Part shown: positions 21,540 to 33,799 of the stretch, in pieces
How the letters are laid out: each line of letters starts with the position of its first letter
Position numbering within the stretch: position 1 is the first letter of the stretch
From: Megaleporinus macrocephalus
Lineage: Eukaryota > Chordata > Actinopteri > Characiformes > Anostomidae
Length of the DNA: 64,000 nt
Reading direction: 5' to 3'
Assembly: GCA_021613375.1 (NCBI GenBank)
Contig: CM038716.1
Coordinates: 1,426,001 to 1,490,000 of the forward strand
Position numbers and translations under genes: made by a program
The notes under the pieces: model-generated
Database searches by the model: none
What the model saw: only the letters and a program-made list of their open reading frames with translations
What the model was told of the DNA's origin: nothing

Positions 21540-23042
21540 GCAGATCATTTTTTAGATTCAGCAACCTGGGTGCTAGTGGTTTGAAGTCATCCAAGCCCAT
21601 GAGGACTTTCTGGATGAAGTGGAACGTGTGGGTCAGTTCTTTTGGATAATCGAGGTGTTATGCATACATTAAAAAAACAGCATAAGAAAAGCATCAGCCA
21701 AATAAGAATGGTCATTCAGGACAATGTCACCTTCCAGCACAATGCCAATCCTAGCTGGGCTGAATTGAACAAGGGAACTTGGGTCTTCATTTACTACGGT
21801 GAGAGGAGCAACAGCCAAATCTGCAATGTCTGGTTCATCCTCTTTTTCTGTCTGAAAAAACTAAATAAATAAAAATAAAAAAATAATAAAATTACTCAAA
21901 CTGCATAAATGTGCTACACAGTTTTTCCCCTTTCTTTCACCTTTTGCAACAACTACACAACTACTGTATTTTTAGTTTGCGTTCTTTCTTTTAACTTGAA
22001 ACATTATTGTTGTGACAAAATAAAAAAACTTCACTGCACTTTGACTGCAAATAGAATATGCTAAATTCAAAATACATATTTGTATTACATACTTACATTT
22101 CAAGTCTTGAAAAAAATAAAAGTCATCTTCACGTAGGTACACAGGGAGGGCTCGAAGTGCAGCTGTACGTCTTTGGTTCACATCACATTGCTCCTGTAAA
22201 GAGGCATAAAAAAAATTGATCAGGGAACAAGAAGAACAGGCAGAAGCAGATGAAAAATTATATTAAAACATGGTGCCACATACCAGATCATTGGCACTAA
22301 ATATGCTCCTCAGAGCTTCAGCAGCCTTGCCAGTACGTGCAGCCTTCTGCGGGTAGACAGCCAACAGTCTCTGTGTATGCTTGTCCAGTTCTGCATAGAA
22401 CTTGCTTCTCAAATTCATATTTGTAATCCTGTGGAATTCTGCACAAACCTAAACATTCAAGCATGCAAATACCACGATTTACAAAATTTTTGCTTAAATT
22501 ATTTTTACAATGAAATTAGTTTACATACAGAAATTCCTATGAGCAGACAGCACTGAATTACTTTTCACAGACCATGAATTGAGTTTAGTGCGATAGTTAC
22601 CCATTTTACATTTTAGGTTCATGTTCCAGCCATACCAGCTACAGTGACTTCCAGGCTCTGTAAGGCAGGGATGCTTGGTAACAAGCTTCAGCAGCTATTG
22701 CGATTTCTTTATCATTAGGGTAAGCCTTGAAAGTGTGTATGGTTTTGACCATGTTTTCTAAGATGTCATGCTTATGAGCTCTTGTTCATTTCAGAGTCTT
22801 TAGAGTATTCTGATATTCTGTATTACCAGCTTCAAGGCAGTACTCAACATCATAAGAAAAAAAGAGGTACTGGAAACACCAGGCCAGGTCTGCATACGTG
22901 CCAGGGCATGAGGGAGTAATTCTGTGTCTGAAGTTCCAGATAAACTAGCATCACTTTCTGATCTGAAAACTTTCAGTACAGCCTTCTGTGGTAGTTCTGT
23001 AATGTCTGATAGAACGCGAAGCTGTTCTCCAAAGTCGTTCAT
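21540..23042 (-). pseudogene. SAMD3-like transposon protein (second gene of the two-gene element), broken
   Basis: This belongs to the many teleost genes labelled 'sterile alpha motif domain-containing protein 3-like', which I regard as transposon-borne. It starts at an ATG at 23042 with 'MNDFGEQLRVLSDITELP' and ELLPHALARMQTWPG. A frameshift in a T-run near 22859 leads to 'VEYCLEAGNTEYQ' and HDILENMVKTIHTFKAYPND, the conserved 'HDILExxxxxIYxxKxYP' block (about 22775-22720). After further shifts come FHRITN...RSKFYAELDKHTQRLLAVY (about 22445-22370) and 'QRRTAALRALPVYLREDDFY' (22180-22110). The last block (about 21860-21540) has 'PSSLVQFSPA', 'VLEGDIVLNDHS' and 'FHFIQKVLMGL'. Exon-like gaps lie between these blocks. 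The function in transposition is unknown. It follows the large protein on the same strand, about 115 bp downstream. Confidence 0.65.
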
Positions 23043-23674
23043 TCTATAATGCCCAATGAGTTGGCCATTGTCTTATTCTTAAAAAAAGGAAACAGAAAAA
23101 AAAAGTTCAACTTTAAGTTGGTATTTTACTTGCACAGGGAGAAGAAGACATACCTTGTCAATATACTGGTAGAAATAGCTTGGTTGTTAACAGCAACTGG
23201 CCCCCTATACTATAAGCAGAAAGGGGAACTGTGTCATTCAATTCTGACACAGCGCAAACAGCCAGTTCACCTGGAGTCAGGTTATAGGCCCTTATGTGTT
23301 CTACATAATTAGACTTGCGCTGTCTGCAAAGAAAGGTCACATCACTATTTTCAAGTAGGATATCTTCAATTTTACTAAACCGAGGCAGCCCCCCTTGCTC
23401 ACCTGCAGAAACAAATGCCCCAGCATAAAAATCAGTACCATCAATGGTAACTTGTAATATCCTGTATATAGAAATGCTATCAGTCTTTTGTTTAATATAA
23501 TGCTGTGCCACTTCAGGCAATGTTGAAACTAAAACAGAAGTCTGTGAACTACTGATGCTTGCTGATGTGGTTTGAAGAATGCTGGAGCACTAAGATAGTT
23601 AGCCATCATATGCTGGTGGTTGACAGCCAGTGTCTTGGTCACATTTTTGAAGTATTGAGTGACAACACGCTTAA

Positions 23675-25259
23675 CCTCTTAACGCGCCCTGGCCCGAATC
23701 AAAAATAAATATATTTAAGGGTATATCTGAAGATCTACAGTACCACCAAAGACAATCAAGGTACCATATGAAAGCTTAGAATCTCTACTTTTCTGTCGTT
23801 TTGCCATTTTTTCTTTATTGTCATTCAGAAAATAAATATTTTGGTCAAAAACTAACGTTAGTATGACAAAATATTAGGTACACTACGAACATTTTTATTT
23901 TTCGTAACGCCATCTTTTGGCCAATCTGGACATATGACACGTCAAACGAACGGGGAGACCCTCAGGATTACGATGGTGTAAGCTATTATACTCTGAAATG
24001 TAGCAGTATTTAAATAAAAAATAAAGAATAGCTTTTCCGAACAGTAACACGCCCCCTAGCGCCGACACTACTTCTGCGTTTCTCCGACGCGTAAAGGCTC
24101 TCAGCCGCCACAGGGACACACCACCGCCACATACCTCAGAGTGACAGCTTCAAAACGAGACCAAACTTGTGTTTTTCCATCAATCCGATCGTTAACAATC
24201 CGCCATTTTGTGGAAGGAGTACTCCGGAGATTCAACAGGTCAGAATAAAAGCCTTCGAATTAAAAAAAATATTAAAATATCTTACAGTTCGAAATCCGCA
24301 TTTTCCACTTTCCCTTATAGTCCCGCCCTTCCTCTTTCCAAAAACGTGTCAACCAAGTCTGTGGACCAATCAGGCGCGGAGATATCTGGACGCGTAACCG
24401 AGAAGGTGGGTGGGTTAGGAAAACGGGTGGGTTTTTGAGACTCAGCGCGCATTCAGTGCGCAGAGCGCAGAGAGGAAACGTGCCACGCAGGACGCACACA
24501 GGCACAAAACAACGATCAAAACATTAACTATGAACCCTAAACAAAGTCCCAGACCAAAGAAAAAGATATTTTATGATGTTTAAGAGCGATTAGTAAAGCT
24601 CAAAAGGAAGAGTAGCGGCGGCGATCTACTGAAATCGGGCAGCTGAGGGAGTTTTACACCAGATAAACAGCTCCAAACCATACCAAAATAAAAGTACAAC
24701 ATGAGGATATAAACTGACTGAGTTTTTTCCAAGAAGATAATTTAGTTATGGACTTATAATAAACATGTAAAATATGGTAAAAATGGCCTAAAAATCATAC
24801 ATGACATTATTTTGTCAAGGAAAGTGAATAAACACATTTTTAGATGTGGGAGTTATAAGAATATAACATATACACATATATACATATTTTTTTGCAGTAA
24901 AATCAGCTGTTTTCATTTTGGGGAGGTTGGGGGACCTTGGACACCGTGAACAGGGGACCCCCTGTTCACTTTCTACTCCAGCTTGAATAACTTCAAATCA
25001 GTAAAAGAAATCAACTCGAATTTTTTTCTGGTGACTGTAGACACATGCAGAAACACTTTTCTAAAGGAAAAACTCTGGGGACACATAAACTCTATTTTTG
25101 GTAGGCCTATTAGTGCTTCTAGTACAAATTTGAAGGCTTTTCAGGAACATTACATCATGAAAATTACACTAATTTATGCAGTGTTTCAGTGAACAGCTTC
25201 AAGATTTGGGTATGTATTTTCAGGCGGAAATTGGTAAAAAGGGGGGGACGGTTAAGAGG
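23675..25259. mobile_element. Non-autonomous piggyBac-type element (1,585 bp, TTAA sites)
   Basis: TTAA is duplicated at 23671-23674 and 25260-25263. The ends are inverted: CCTCTTAAC reads inward from the left and, as its reverse complement GTTAAGAGG, closes the right end. TTAA specificity plus C-rich termini fits piggyBac. No transposase is encoded; the open frames inside are short and unrelated. It sits inside the large transposon gene, and the flanking coding frames meet cleanly at the TTAA. A 24-bp hairpin lies near its right part. Confidence 0.8.
24946..24969. repeat. Perfect 11-bp stem hairpin
   Basis: GTGAACAGGGG, a 2-base spacer (AC), then CCCCTGTTCAC. It lies within the piggyBac-type element, about 290 bp from its right end. 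Confidence 0.9.
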
Positions 25260-26732
25260 TTAAAGAAGCAGTGTTTACCCTCAAATCGCATGGTTCATGA
25301 GTGAACAAGCAGACCAAAACATCTGATCAATTCTGGATAATGTTCAACGTAATGATATTTTGGCCAGAGTCTAAACTGAGGAAAGACCTCAAGAAGCATC
25401 TGCCTGTGGTCCCCAATTTTACTCTGTAAATACTGAATTGTTTCATTAGTAAATGTTGGGGACAACACCAGCTCCACAATGTCTTTTAATTCCATCAACA
25501 CTGCCCAGACACCATCGCCCTCTGAAATGACACTGCCCACTATTAAGGTAAGTATCCGGAGCAATGCAACATTTTCATGCCCATTACCACTTATGGTCAT
25601 TTTTGAAGCATAGGTCTTCATAATTGGCTTTGGGTTTATCTTTGTCTGTATGCTGATATGGTAATGAGACAATTCTTTGATTAAAATAGTCAAGTGTGAA
25701 ATACTTAAGACTGATCATTTCTTGAATGCATAAAGCCAACTCTACTGGCACAATGCCCTCCAAGAGGTCATGAAAAATATCAAGTGGGAAAGCAGTGATA
25801 GGATAAAAAAGATTCAACCTGTGTCTTAAGACACAGTCTCCTGTCACACCAAATGTATTGCCACTGACTCCCTAGGTGACATTCTGGACATTCAGGTTGT
25901 GGCTTTCTTTGGTTCTCAAATCAAAATTACCCTTAGAAACATCCTGAGATTGAAACAGGTCTTGGGTAGCAAGGCAGAACCTGCATACATATTCTGACCT
26001 GAAGGACTGGACAAAGCCTAGTGTCTGAATGTCTTGCACCAAAGGACCAAGAACTTTTTCCATAACCACAGCTCTGGAGATCAGGTACTTTACATAACAC
26101 AGCCAATTGTATTACATGCAAAGCTGACCGATATTTGCTAGGCAGATCTGCAAGAACGCAGTACACTGATAGAAGTTTGTGTACTTTCTTGAAGTGCCTT
26201 AAGGATTTGAAACTTCTAGCTCATCAATATATAAAATTAATGGCAATTTTAACTCATGTAGTGACGACAGCAGCTCATTTGCATGAAAGTATGAACCATC
26301 TCGATGACTCATAATGACTGGGCTTAGAGCCATGTGCTTCTTGAATTTTAGCAAGTACATTAGTACGTTTAAACAGCTCCTGAATCATAGGAAGTATAGG
26401 GACATACACAGCTGTATGTCCATGCTCCATGACATATTGAAAAGGCATGACCACTAGATAGTTTTTCTCTATAAAGGATTTTCTTCACTTATTAGAGGAT
26501 AATTCTGCACCTCTAGCAGTTGCCCTGACAAAAATATTACCTTCGATGGTGACTTTTACTACTTCATCAAGAACTGCATCACTTACAGTGGTGCAATGTT
26601 TCTGCAGGACCTCACTTATATTCTTTCTCAGGAGAGGTTTAGACAACAGGAATACCTGACTCAAATGCTCCACTATCTCCTGTGCGGCTAGACCTAAAAC
26701 ATGAAGAATTGCCCGCATCTTTAACAAAAGAG

Positions 26733-27090
26733 TGGCTACATTGTTACACAACTGTACATTTAAGTGACTGGTGTCATACTGACAATCATCATCCAATGTG
26801 TTTTCATTTTCAACTGGTCCCAAACCCTCACACACATCTACATTGTCATCAAAAGACCCAGCACCACTTTGGCCTAAAGAGCCTTCATCAGCAGAAACAT
26901 CATTGAAGAGATGGCTACATTGTTACACAACTGTACATTTAACTGACTGGTGTCATACTGACAATCATCATCCAATGTGTTTTCATTTTCAACTGGTCCC
27001 AAACCCTCACACACATCTACATTGTCATCAAAAGACCCAGCACCACTTTGGCCTAAAGAGCCTTCATCAGCAGAAACATCATTGAAGAGA
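26733..27090. repeat. 179-bp tandem duplication inside the transposon gene
   Basis: The block starting TGGCTACATTGTTACAC at 26733 recurs at 26912, 179 bp later, and the two units are nearly identical. An early difference is TAAGTGACTGG against TAACTGACTGG. Since 179 is not a multiple of three, the duplication itself breaks the reading frame of the minus-strand protein in its acidic linker. Confidence 0.9.
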
Positions 27091-27484
27091 TCTGCACTAG
27101 CAGTCTCCATGTGTTCTGCTTTTGTGAGCATTAAAGAAAGAGTACACATTAGTACTATATGCACATGTTACCATTTCATGGGTTCTTAAGTGCCCTCTTA
27201 AATTAACCAAAAGCGTTTTCGCTGAAAAAGGTTGCTTAAACCCACACAAACTACATGTATAGACCACCTGCACTCCTCGTCCACCTTGACTTGCCCCTTC
27301 TTTTTCTGTCTCTCTGTGAACCCGTGACAGATTAATTTAAAGTGCGAAATGTGCAAATACACGTGTCGTAAAGACATGGCAAAGGACTGACTTTTGAGTA
27401 ATGGCCATTTTGCAAAAGATAATGACCAAGTAACTTGCCACAAGTATCAGAGAAGGCATTACAAATGCTACACTTCCACTCCAT

Positions 27485-29934
27485 TAGCCAAAAAGCATGA
27501 ACAAGTATAAAGCAACTTAAAAATATAACCAGGTAAGAGTGTAAGGTTGTGGTTACCTTACAGACTTACCTATGCAGTTAGCTTTTAGGGACTGGACATG
27601 TAGTCTTCAGTGTACCCTCCTGTTCATGAACACAAAAATACAAATCTTTGTGTAACATAAGTATTACTCCATTTAAACAACAGGCAGTTACAGCGCATCA
27701 CATTTTTTGTAATAAAAAAACCCCAAAAAAACCAAAAGTGCCTATGAATTGAGTTCACAACGATGTATCTGTTCTTATCACCAAGAGCCTAAGCCTGCAA
27801 AGCAATAATAAATACACAAGTGTTGCATACAAGTCAGGCTACTATAGCTTTCCTGATCTGGTTATTTAAATTTAACACACTGCGAAAGAAATTAAGGTCT
27901 TAAAGTTTATTTTTGAGCCACGGTCATCCCCTAACTCAGATAGTAGGAACTGCGTTTAAACACAGTCTAAAGCTCAAATAAAATATGGTGTAATCGAGCA
28001 CTTTACGGTCCAACAACTCCAAGTACGGTTCTGGACAGCATATCAGCCACTGAACTTATTTAACGTTAACGTTACTGCTCAGGACCAACGTTACTTGGCA
28101 GGACCATGGCAATCCGAGCGACAAGCAAACTCTGAAAAATACTGAAAACAAGCATTCAGTTTAAAAACTACGCTGTTTTAATTATCTAAAAACGAAATAC
28201 AATTTAAATATAAAAATACTTACCAAAAAACGATTCCCAACATCAGAAGAGCAGCCACGGCGAGAAGAATGAAGAATGAAAATTTGCGGCACTACTGGTT
28301 CACTCCGTGGGTTTAGCATCGCCCTCAAACTCCACCTGAGGCTGTTAGCTCAGCGCGCGGGAAGGAGTTCAATAACGCGCGCGCAATTTAATAAATGTTA
28401 CTTATGAAAAACAACGATGTCACAAATTATGTCAGTCTTTAAAACACAACGATTACTGACACGGTTCGGGAGAGTATATGAAGTACTGATAATAAAAACT
28501 AGGAAAATTGCTGTCCCGCACTTGCCGCACCGTTCACCATATTGGTTCAGAAATCACAGTATGTTAATTAGATGGCTTTGACCAATAGCCAAACAGGAGC
28601 GTATTGCGTCAGACGCTTCGTAAATATGAAATTAAAAATATTGCGTGTAGTGGTTGTTTTTACTTAAAAACTTTGATCCCATTAAGATTAAAACCTCACA
28701 GTTCGTTGTATGGACTTTAATGTTTTAAGCTGTTTCAACTAGTTCGCAGTTTTGATTAATTTTACCGAGTCCACCATACTGTCAGGGAATACAGTGTACC
28801 TGCAAACTTGGAAAACGAGTAGATGCTACATTTACAGTATTTGATAAAAAAAAATAACACTACCCGCATGATATTATAACAATATACCCATGTTGATGTT
28901 GATGTTAATGAGATTAATTTCCATCTAACGTCGCATACCTTGGTTGTGACCAAATAGAACACAAGATTTATATTAAGACCAGACATGGTATAGGATTAAA
29001 GTGTAGGAAAACTAGCTATTATTTTAGGTCTAAAGGCAGGAGAGATGCGAGAGTCGGCTGTTAAAACAGATGATCAGGAAGCTTTTACCACATCCCGCCG
29101 ACTACTAAAAATCTACTATCTACTAAAAATTAAATAAAATTATGTTGTTTATTTGATTTAATTGTTTATCACTGCCGTGTCCCTCCGGCTATAGGAGCTG
29201 CATTTGTTAAAATAAAGTTGGATAAAGGGAAAAGTTGAGAAATAAAGCCGTATGCCTAAATTAAGGACACGGATGTAGATTTAGTGCGTGAATTAAGCTC
29301 TAGCTCGACGCTGTCGCTGACTTCAATCAACGTGTTTATTTCTCCCTGTGCTCACAACGCCGTTTTGCCACATTTGCTTAAAGTGAGTACAGCATCGACT
29401 GCACACCTTCTAGCGCAACGCAATACTCACCTTGCGGCCACAGGAGGGCGCACACGCTCTATGGTTAGACCACTGGAGAGCTTGCATTATGTCACACTAG
29501 GTGCTGACAACAATAGTTTTATTACATACTGCAGTGTGCCACGAGCCCACTGCAGAATTATTTATAAAACAATCGACCCACATTCTTCAGGAGAAAATTT
29601 CCAAAGGCAATAAAAGTGGTGCTGCGGCTTGAGGTACTCTCTTAATTCCAAAGAGGGCAAACCGAGCACTACGGCTTATTTTAGGTGTAAAACTCTAAAC
29701 AAACACGTACAAATGTTCTGAACGCTTACTCGGCCGACTTTGCTGAGGTTCGTGCGCAGAGGCTGTTGGTTTACGTCTGTCGATCTAAAGAATGTTTATT
29801 TTCACCTCATTGGAAATTCATGGATTTTGCTTAGCTTATGAACATTTGCTTCTCCCCTTCGGAGTTTCCCTCAGCCCACGGATGTTTTTGAATACAGACT
29901 GCTATATAATTAAAGGTGACAGAATTCCTGCTAG
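27485..29934. other. No gene seen; 5' flank of the two-gene transposon
   Basis: No protein family is recognised. The 28250-28400 stretch is comparatively CpG-rich ('GCGCGCGCAATT' near 28377-28388) and could be the promoter and 5' exon of the minus-strand transposon. I found no terminal repeat. A plus-strand open frame at 29284-29613 (109 codons) has no recognisable domain. Confidence 0.45.
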
Positions 29935-32900
29935 CAAAATGTATCCAGCACGGATCCGGACCAGATCCATCATAGATCCATCCACTTGCACAACAGACCA
30001 AATCCGGAACGGATCCGGATTCCGGACTTGGAACAACACTGGGACGGCACTTGTCCAGATCTTCATGCTATCTGTGCTCCTCCGGTCCAAAAACGGGCCA
30101 GATTCGCTTACTGCAGTCCTCCTCAACCAACGTTTTTTAACGTAACTGCTTTTAAAACTTTTTAAAACTACTTTTGAGTAAATTACATAAGTGTTCATTT
30201 TTATTCAGTCTAATAGAAATCCACATCTCACATCTAATCGTCTGCTGGTTAACGCTACTTCTCCACTACTTTTACAGTACTAGATAATTCTGCATAGACA
30301 AAATGTAACAATTAACTTCCAAAGTCTGTATCATGGCAAAGAACATGTTTTCTAAAATTTAATCATCTAGAAGTTCTTTACTCAAGCAGCCCAAACCCGG
30401 CCCACATCTGTATCGGTTCTGGACCAAAGCTGCACACCTCCGGCCCATATCTGCCCCAGATAGCAAAATGTATTCAGCCTAGCTCTGGGCAGAATCTACC
30501 ATAATATCTGGCCAAGTCTGTAAAACGGATCTGGACTGGAGTTTAGATGCACAACCTGCCAACAATATTTTCCCTACAATACTTTATATGTGAATACAGT
30601 ACTTTTTAAATACATTCAAACACGAATGTTATATTGCGATGAATAATATTAAGCATATTTATAATCATAAGCATATACAAAATAAATAATTTATAAGCGA
30701 CAGCCTTTAACATTTTTATTCCACACAATATTAACAAACAGCCATTTCCTACATTAATCAGAGCATTCTTGGACACAGAGACTTGACACGGTGCATCATT
30801 TCTTATGTAAGCAGCCTAAAGAGGAGACACAAAAAGATATGTTATATATGAACCAGCACAAATTCAGTGCCCAGCCATAAATACACAGTCACAACTACAG
30901 CTGTGACAGGAAGTTATCTAGCATTTATTTAGAAAACTTTTAAACTACAGACGTTATCTAGACATCGGCTAGATAAATATCATTAAATATGTTCTTAGGT
31001 CAAAACAATAAAAGACAAAAAAAGACTACACTGCACAATTAGAATGTATCATAATGTAACAACTTCAGATGTCAATATTTTTAATGGCACTAGGTCCACC
31101 ACTGGTGTAAAAGGTTGTTTTTAAGTAACAGCGGTGTATATTAAAAAAAAAAACTTTTGAGCGAGTGCACATATCTATTCAATGTTTTTATAATTGGGTC
31201 ATATTTCAGGTGCAGAACTTCTAAAGTTTTAAGTCAACAAACTTTCTCTTACAGCTGTATACAGCACGAGTAGCTGCGCCAATTAACCCTGCATCATCAA
31301 GACTATGTACACAGTGTGTTTGTTCTCACACTCTTCCTAAACACCGTGAGAAGTCAGGATTATATTAATTAGTTGTGCTTTATAGTCATAGTAATATGAG
31401 TGTGCATATTTATTAATGGACATAAAATATTACTAATTAACATGAATTATGCATATACAAGTAAAAGAAATAAAACCTTACCTAATCCCAACAAACAGAC
31501 CACATGGATCCACATCCTATGCTCTGTTGTATATACGGAGTGACAGCGACCACGTCTCTTAGTTTACAGTGGGCCAGCGGAAGTCCTGCAGTAGCTCTCA
31601 CAAGCTTTACTTGCAAAGAGAAAAGGAAAAATGTTAATGTTACTGCAATGTTACTTTTAGTTAGTTTTATAGTCTACAACAAACAACTAACTGCTACGGA
31701 ATCAGGTCCAGTTTTATTAATCTCTCTAAACAGTAACTCTCTAAACAGTTTAGACCAGGAGTGTCAAACTCATTATAGATAATGGGCCACTGTCCGTCCG
31801 TCAACCCAAACAATTAGTATATATTAATGATGCACATTTAATTTAGAAGTATTTGGCTCAACCCAAGTGATAAAACTTGGTTTGTTGTTGGTTGTGGCAT
31901 AAACAAGTGTCAAAACTGACAACAATGCAAACTAATTTACATTCTAATAGTTGCAAGGTGCCATTAAATGCGTTTATTCAGTATTTAAAACTGTTCTCTG
32001 ATGTTGTGTGACCATTGGGTTGAAAAATGCCCAGATATGGTTCTACATATTATTTATTGTATGGTTTGGCCCTAGAATGAAACAAGCTGGTTTCACTTGT
32101 TTGGGGACATCATTTTGGGTAAAGTAGAGACTGTTGGGTAGCATAGTAGATTCTGGGAATCAGCTTGTTTCATCCCTGATTTGTAAAGGCAGGATTTGTA
32201 TTTGAAGGAGGAACAACAGTATTTGAGGTTTATGGTATGTACAGTTTTACACAATGTACACTCATTTTTCAAGTATGACAGTTTAATTATGGTTTCCCAT
32301 TCAGTACACAGTACAGAATTTTACATAATAAAATGTACAAGTTACATATCTTCTATGTAGAGCATCAGAGAACAATGTGGAATGCATTCATTCAGTATTT
32401 TGTGGCCCCAGCATATTAGTTGGATAAATTATGCTGTGTAACCTATAAATATCACCCAACATGCATTAGATAAATCCAAACCTGTAAAAAACAATGATTA
32501 TTTACTGAACTAAATGTAACTCACCTTGTCTGGTTGATGCAACAGGGCTGATCAAGGGGGTTCAATGAAAGAGTCTGTTCACAGGTCAACTGGCGAGGGA
32601 CTAAACAAAACACATTTTAACATTATAGGATAAACTAAACTGCTTCATAACTCACTTCATTTTACAAAGGGTTGCAACTAGATAAAGTGAACAGCACTAA
32701 AGTAGACGTACATGTTAGATCTTTTTGTCTACAGAACTAGGCTGTAGTTATAACCTATAAAATACAAACAGATCAACCTGTGTTACCTAACATAACACAT
32801 TAGATTAATCCAAACCTGTAAAAGATTAATATAATTAACTGACTTAAATGTAACACACCTTAAATGGAAGCAATAGATCTGGCGTTCAGGTGTTAAAACA

Positions 32901-33590
32901 ATCTGTCTTAGAGATCCTAGTAAAAATATGCATATTATTAGCCCAGTGTAGTAACCAATGTTTCCAATGTTTGTGTTTTTCCATTTCCGACTCAGTTTAA
33001 TGTTCACTACATTCTTCCAGTACGCACGTACATCCTAATTATCATTTCAATGCTGAAAACATTTTCAGACAAGGACATTTACCAGCTTTTTTTTTTAATT
33101 CTCCCGTTCCACCTTAAATGGTGCCTAAGTGACTCAGAGGGGCTAGACTATAACTGTAGCGCTATTTAAGGTGGAACTACAAAATTCAAGTTGGCGATTT
33201 TTTAGCATGTGGTCCCATGTTAAATTTCTGCTGAACATTAAACACGACTCCTAATTTGTTATAGGAATTAGTTTATTTTACAAAAAAGACATTTGAGAAG
33301 CAAAACGAGTTGAAGTTATCAGCATGTGTTTGGCTCGGTAGCTAGCTAACTAGCATTACAAGCTGAACTGACTAAATAGCTGATGTAAAGATGTAGAATA
33401 ACAAAACACAAATAATTCGCCAGCATATCCAACATAAACAAATCAAACCTGTACAAAACACATTTAAGTTTAATAAACTTTAAGTGTAACCTACCTTTGC
33501 TGTGTCGTAGCTCTGCTGCCGCTGTCAGTTGGTGGTGATGTCCGTTGGTCGCTCCTTGCGCTGAGTTTGAATTACTGTCGCTCCTGTGCT
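29935..33590 (-). repeat. Unclassified dispersed repeat, copy B (inverted relative to copy A)
   Basis: The reverse complement matches copy A (10640-13765) from end to end in the same block order, with about 250 bp of extra sequence between about 30140 and 30390. The inner end has 'GGATCCGGACCAGATCC' at 29953, which resembles the outer end of copy A ('GGATCCGGTCCAGATCC', 10657). The word CCAGGAGTGTCAAACTCATT at about 31756 resembles the start of common fish hAT elements and may mark a small nested fragment. No gene is recognised. Confidence 0.6.
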
Positions 33591-33799
33591 CCTTCTTTTG
33601 GTCTAAAGCCCACCACTGCCAGAGAGACCCACATGTTAGAACGATGCACAATAAAATCCAGTACCAGGATTTTAACTGTTTATATTTTCCATTTCACTGA
33701 ATAGGAATGCCAAAAATCTGTTTGATGTGTCCTTATTTATCACATAGGAGAACCAATGCTCTTAAAATTTCCTATAAAAAAACACAGTACATATAAGTA

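Larger units (their letters stand above)
23158..27484 (-). pseudogene. Large C2H2-finger transposon protein (putative transposase), broken and split by a piggyBac-type insertion
   Basis: Minus strand, ATG at 27484 (MEWKCSICNAF). Zinc-finger-like blocks follow at about 27470-27100 (CxxC with HYLLQNGH, 'YTCSLCGF...HLRTH', 'FNAHKSRTH'). An acidic linker and a helical region come next (26835-26485, 'LLLKMRAILHVLGLAAQEI'), then 'MPFQYVMEHGHTAVYVPIL' (about 26460-26390) and LYIDELEVSNP (about 26245). 'LADLPSKYRSALHVIQLAVL' is at 26160-26090, CRFCLA at 25985 and the signature FPLDIFHDLLEGIVPVELAL at 25790-25730. Further blocks are 'GNGHENVALLRILTLIVGSV' and 'WPKYHYVEHYPELIR'. The 3' part continues after the insertion (23670-23158) with 'LPEVAQHYIKQKT' and 'PLSAYSIGGQLLLT'. 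The superfamily is uncertain; CMC/EnSpm-like is my best guess. Frameshifts, a 179-bp duplication and the insertion inactivate it. Confidence 0.65.

Noticed and set aside
26682..27189. Plus-strand open frames with two identical blocks
   Set aside because: Antisense shadow of the tandemly duplicated minus-strand transposon gene.
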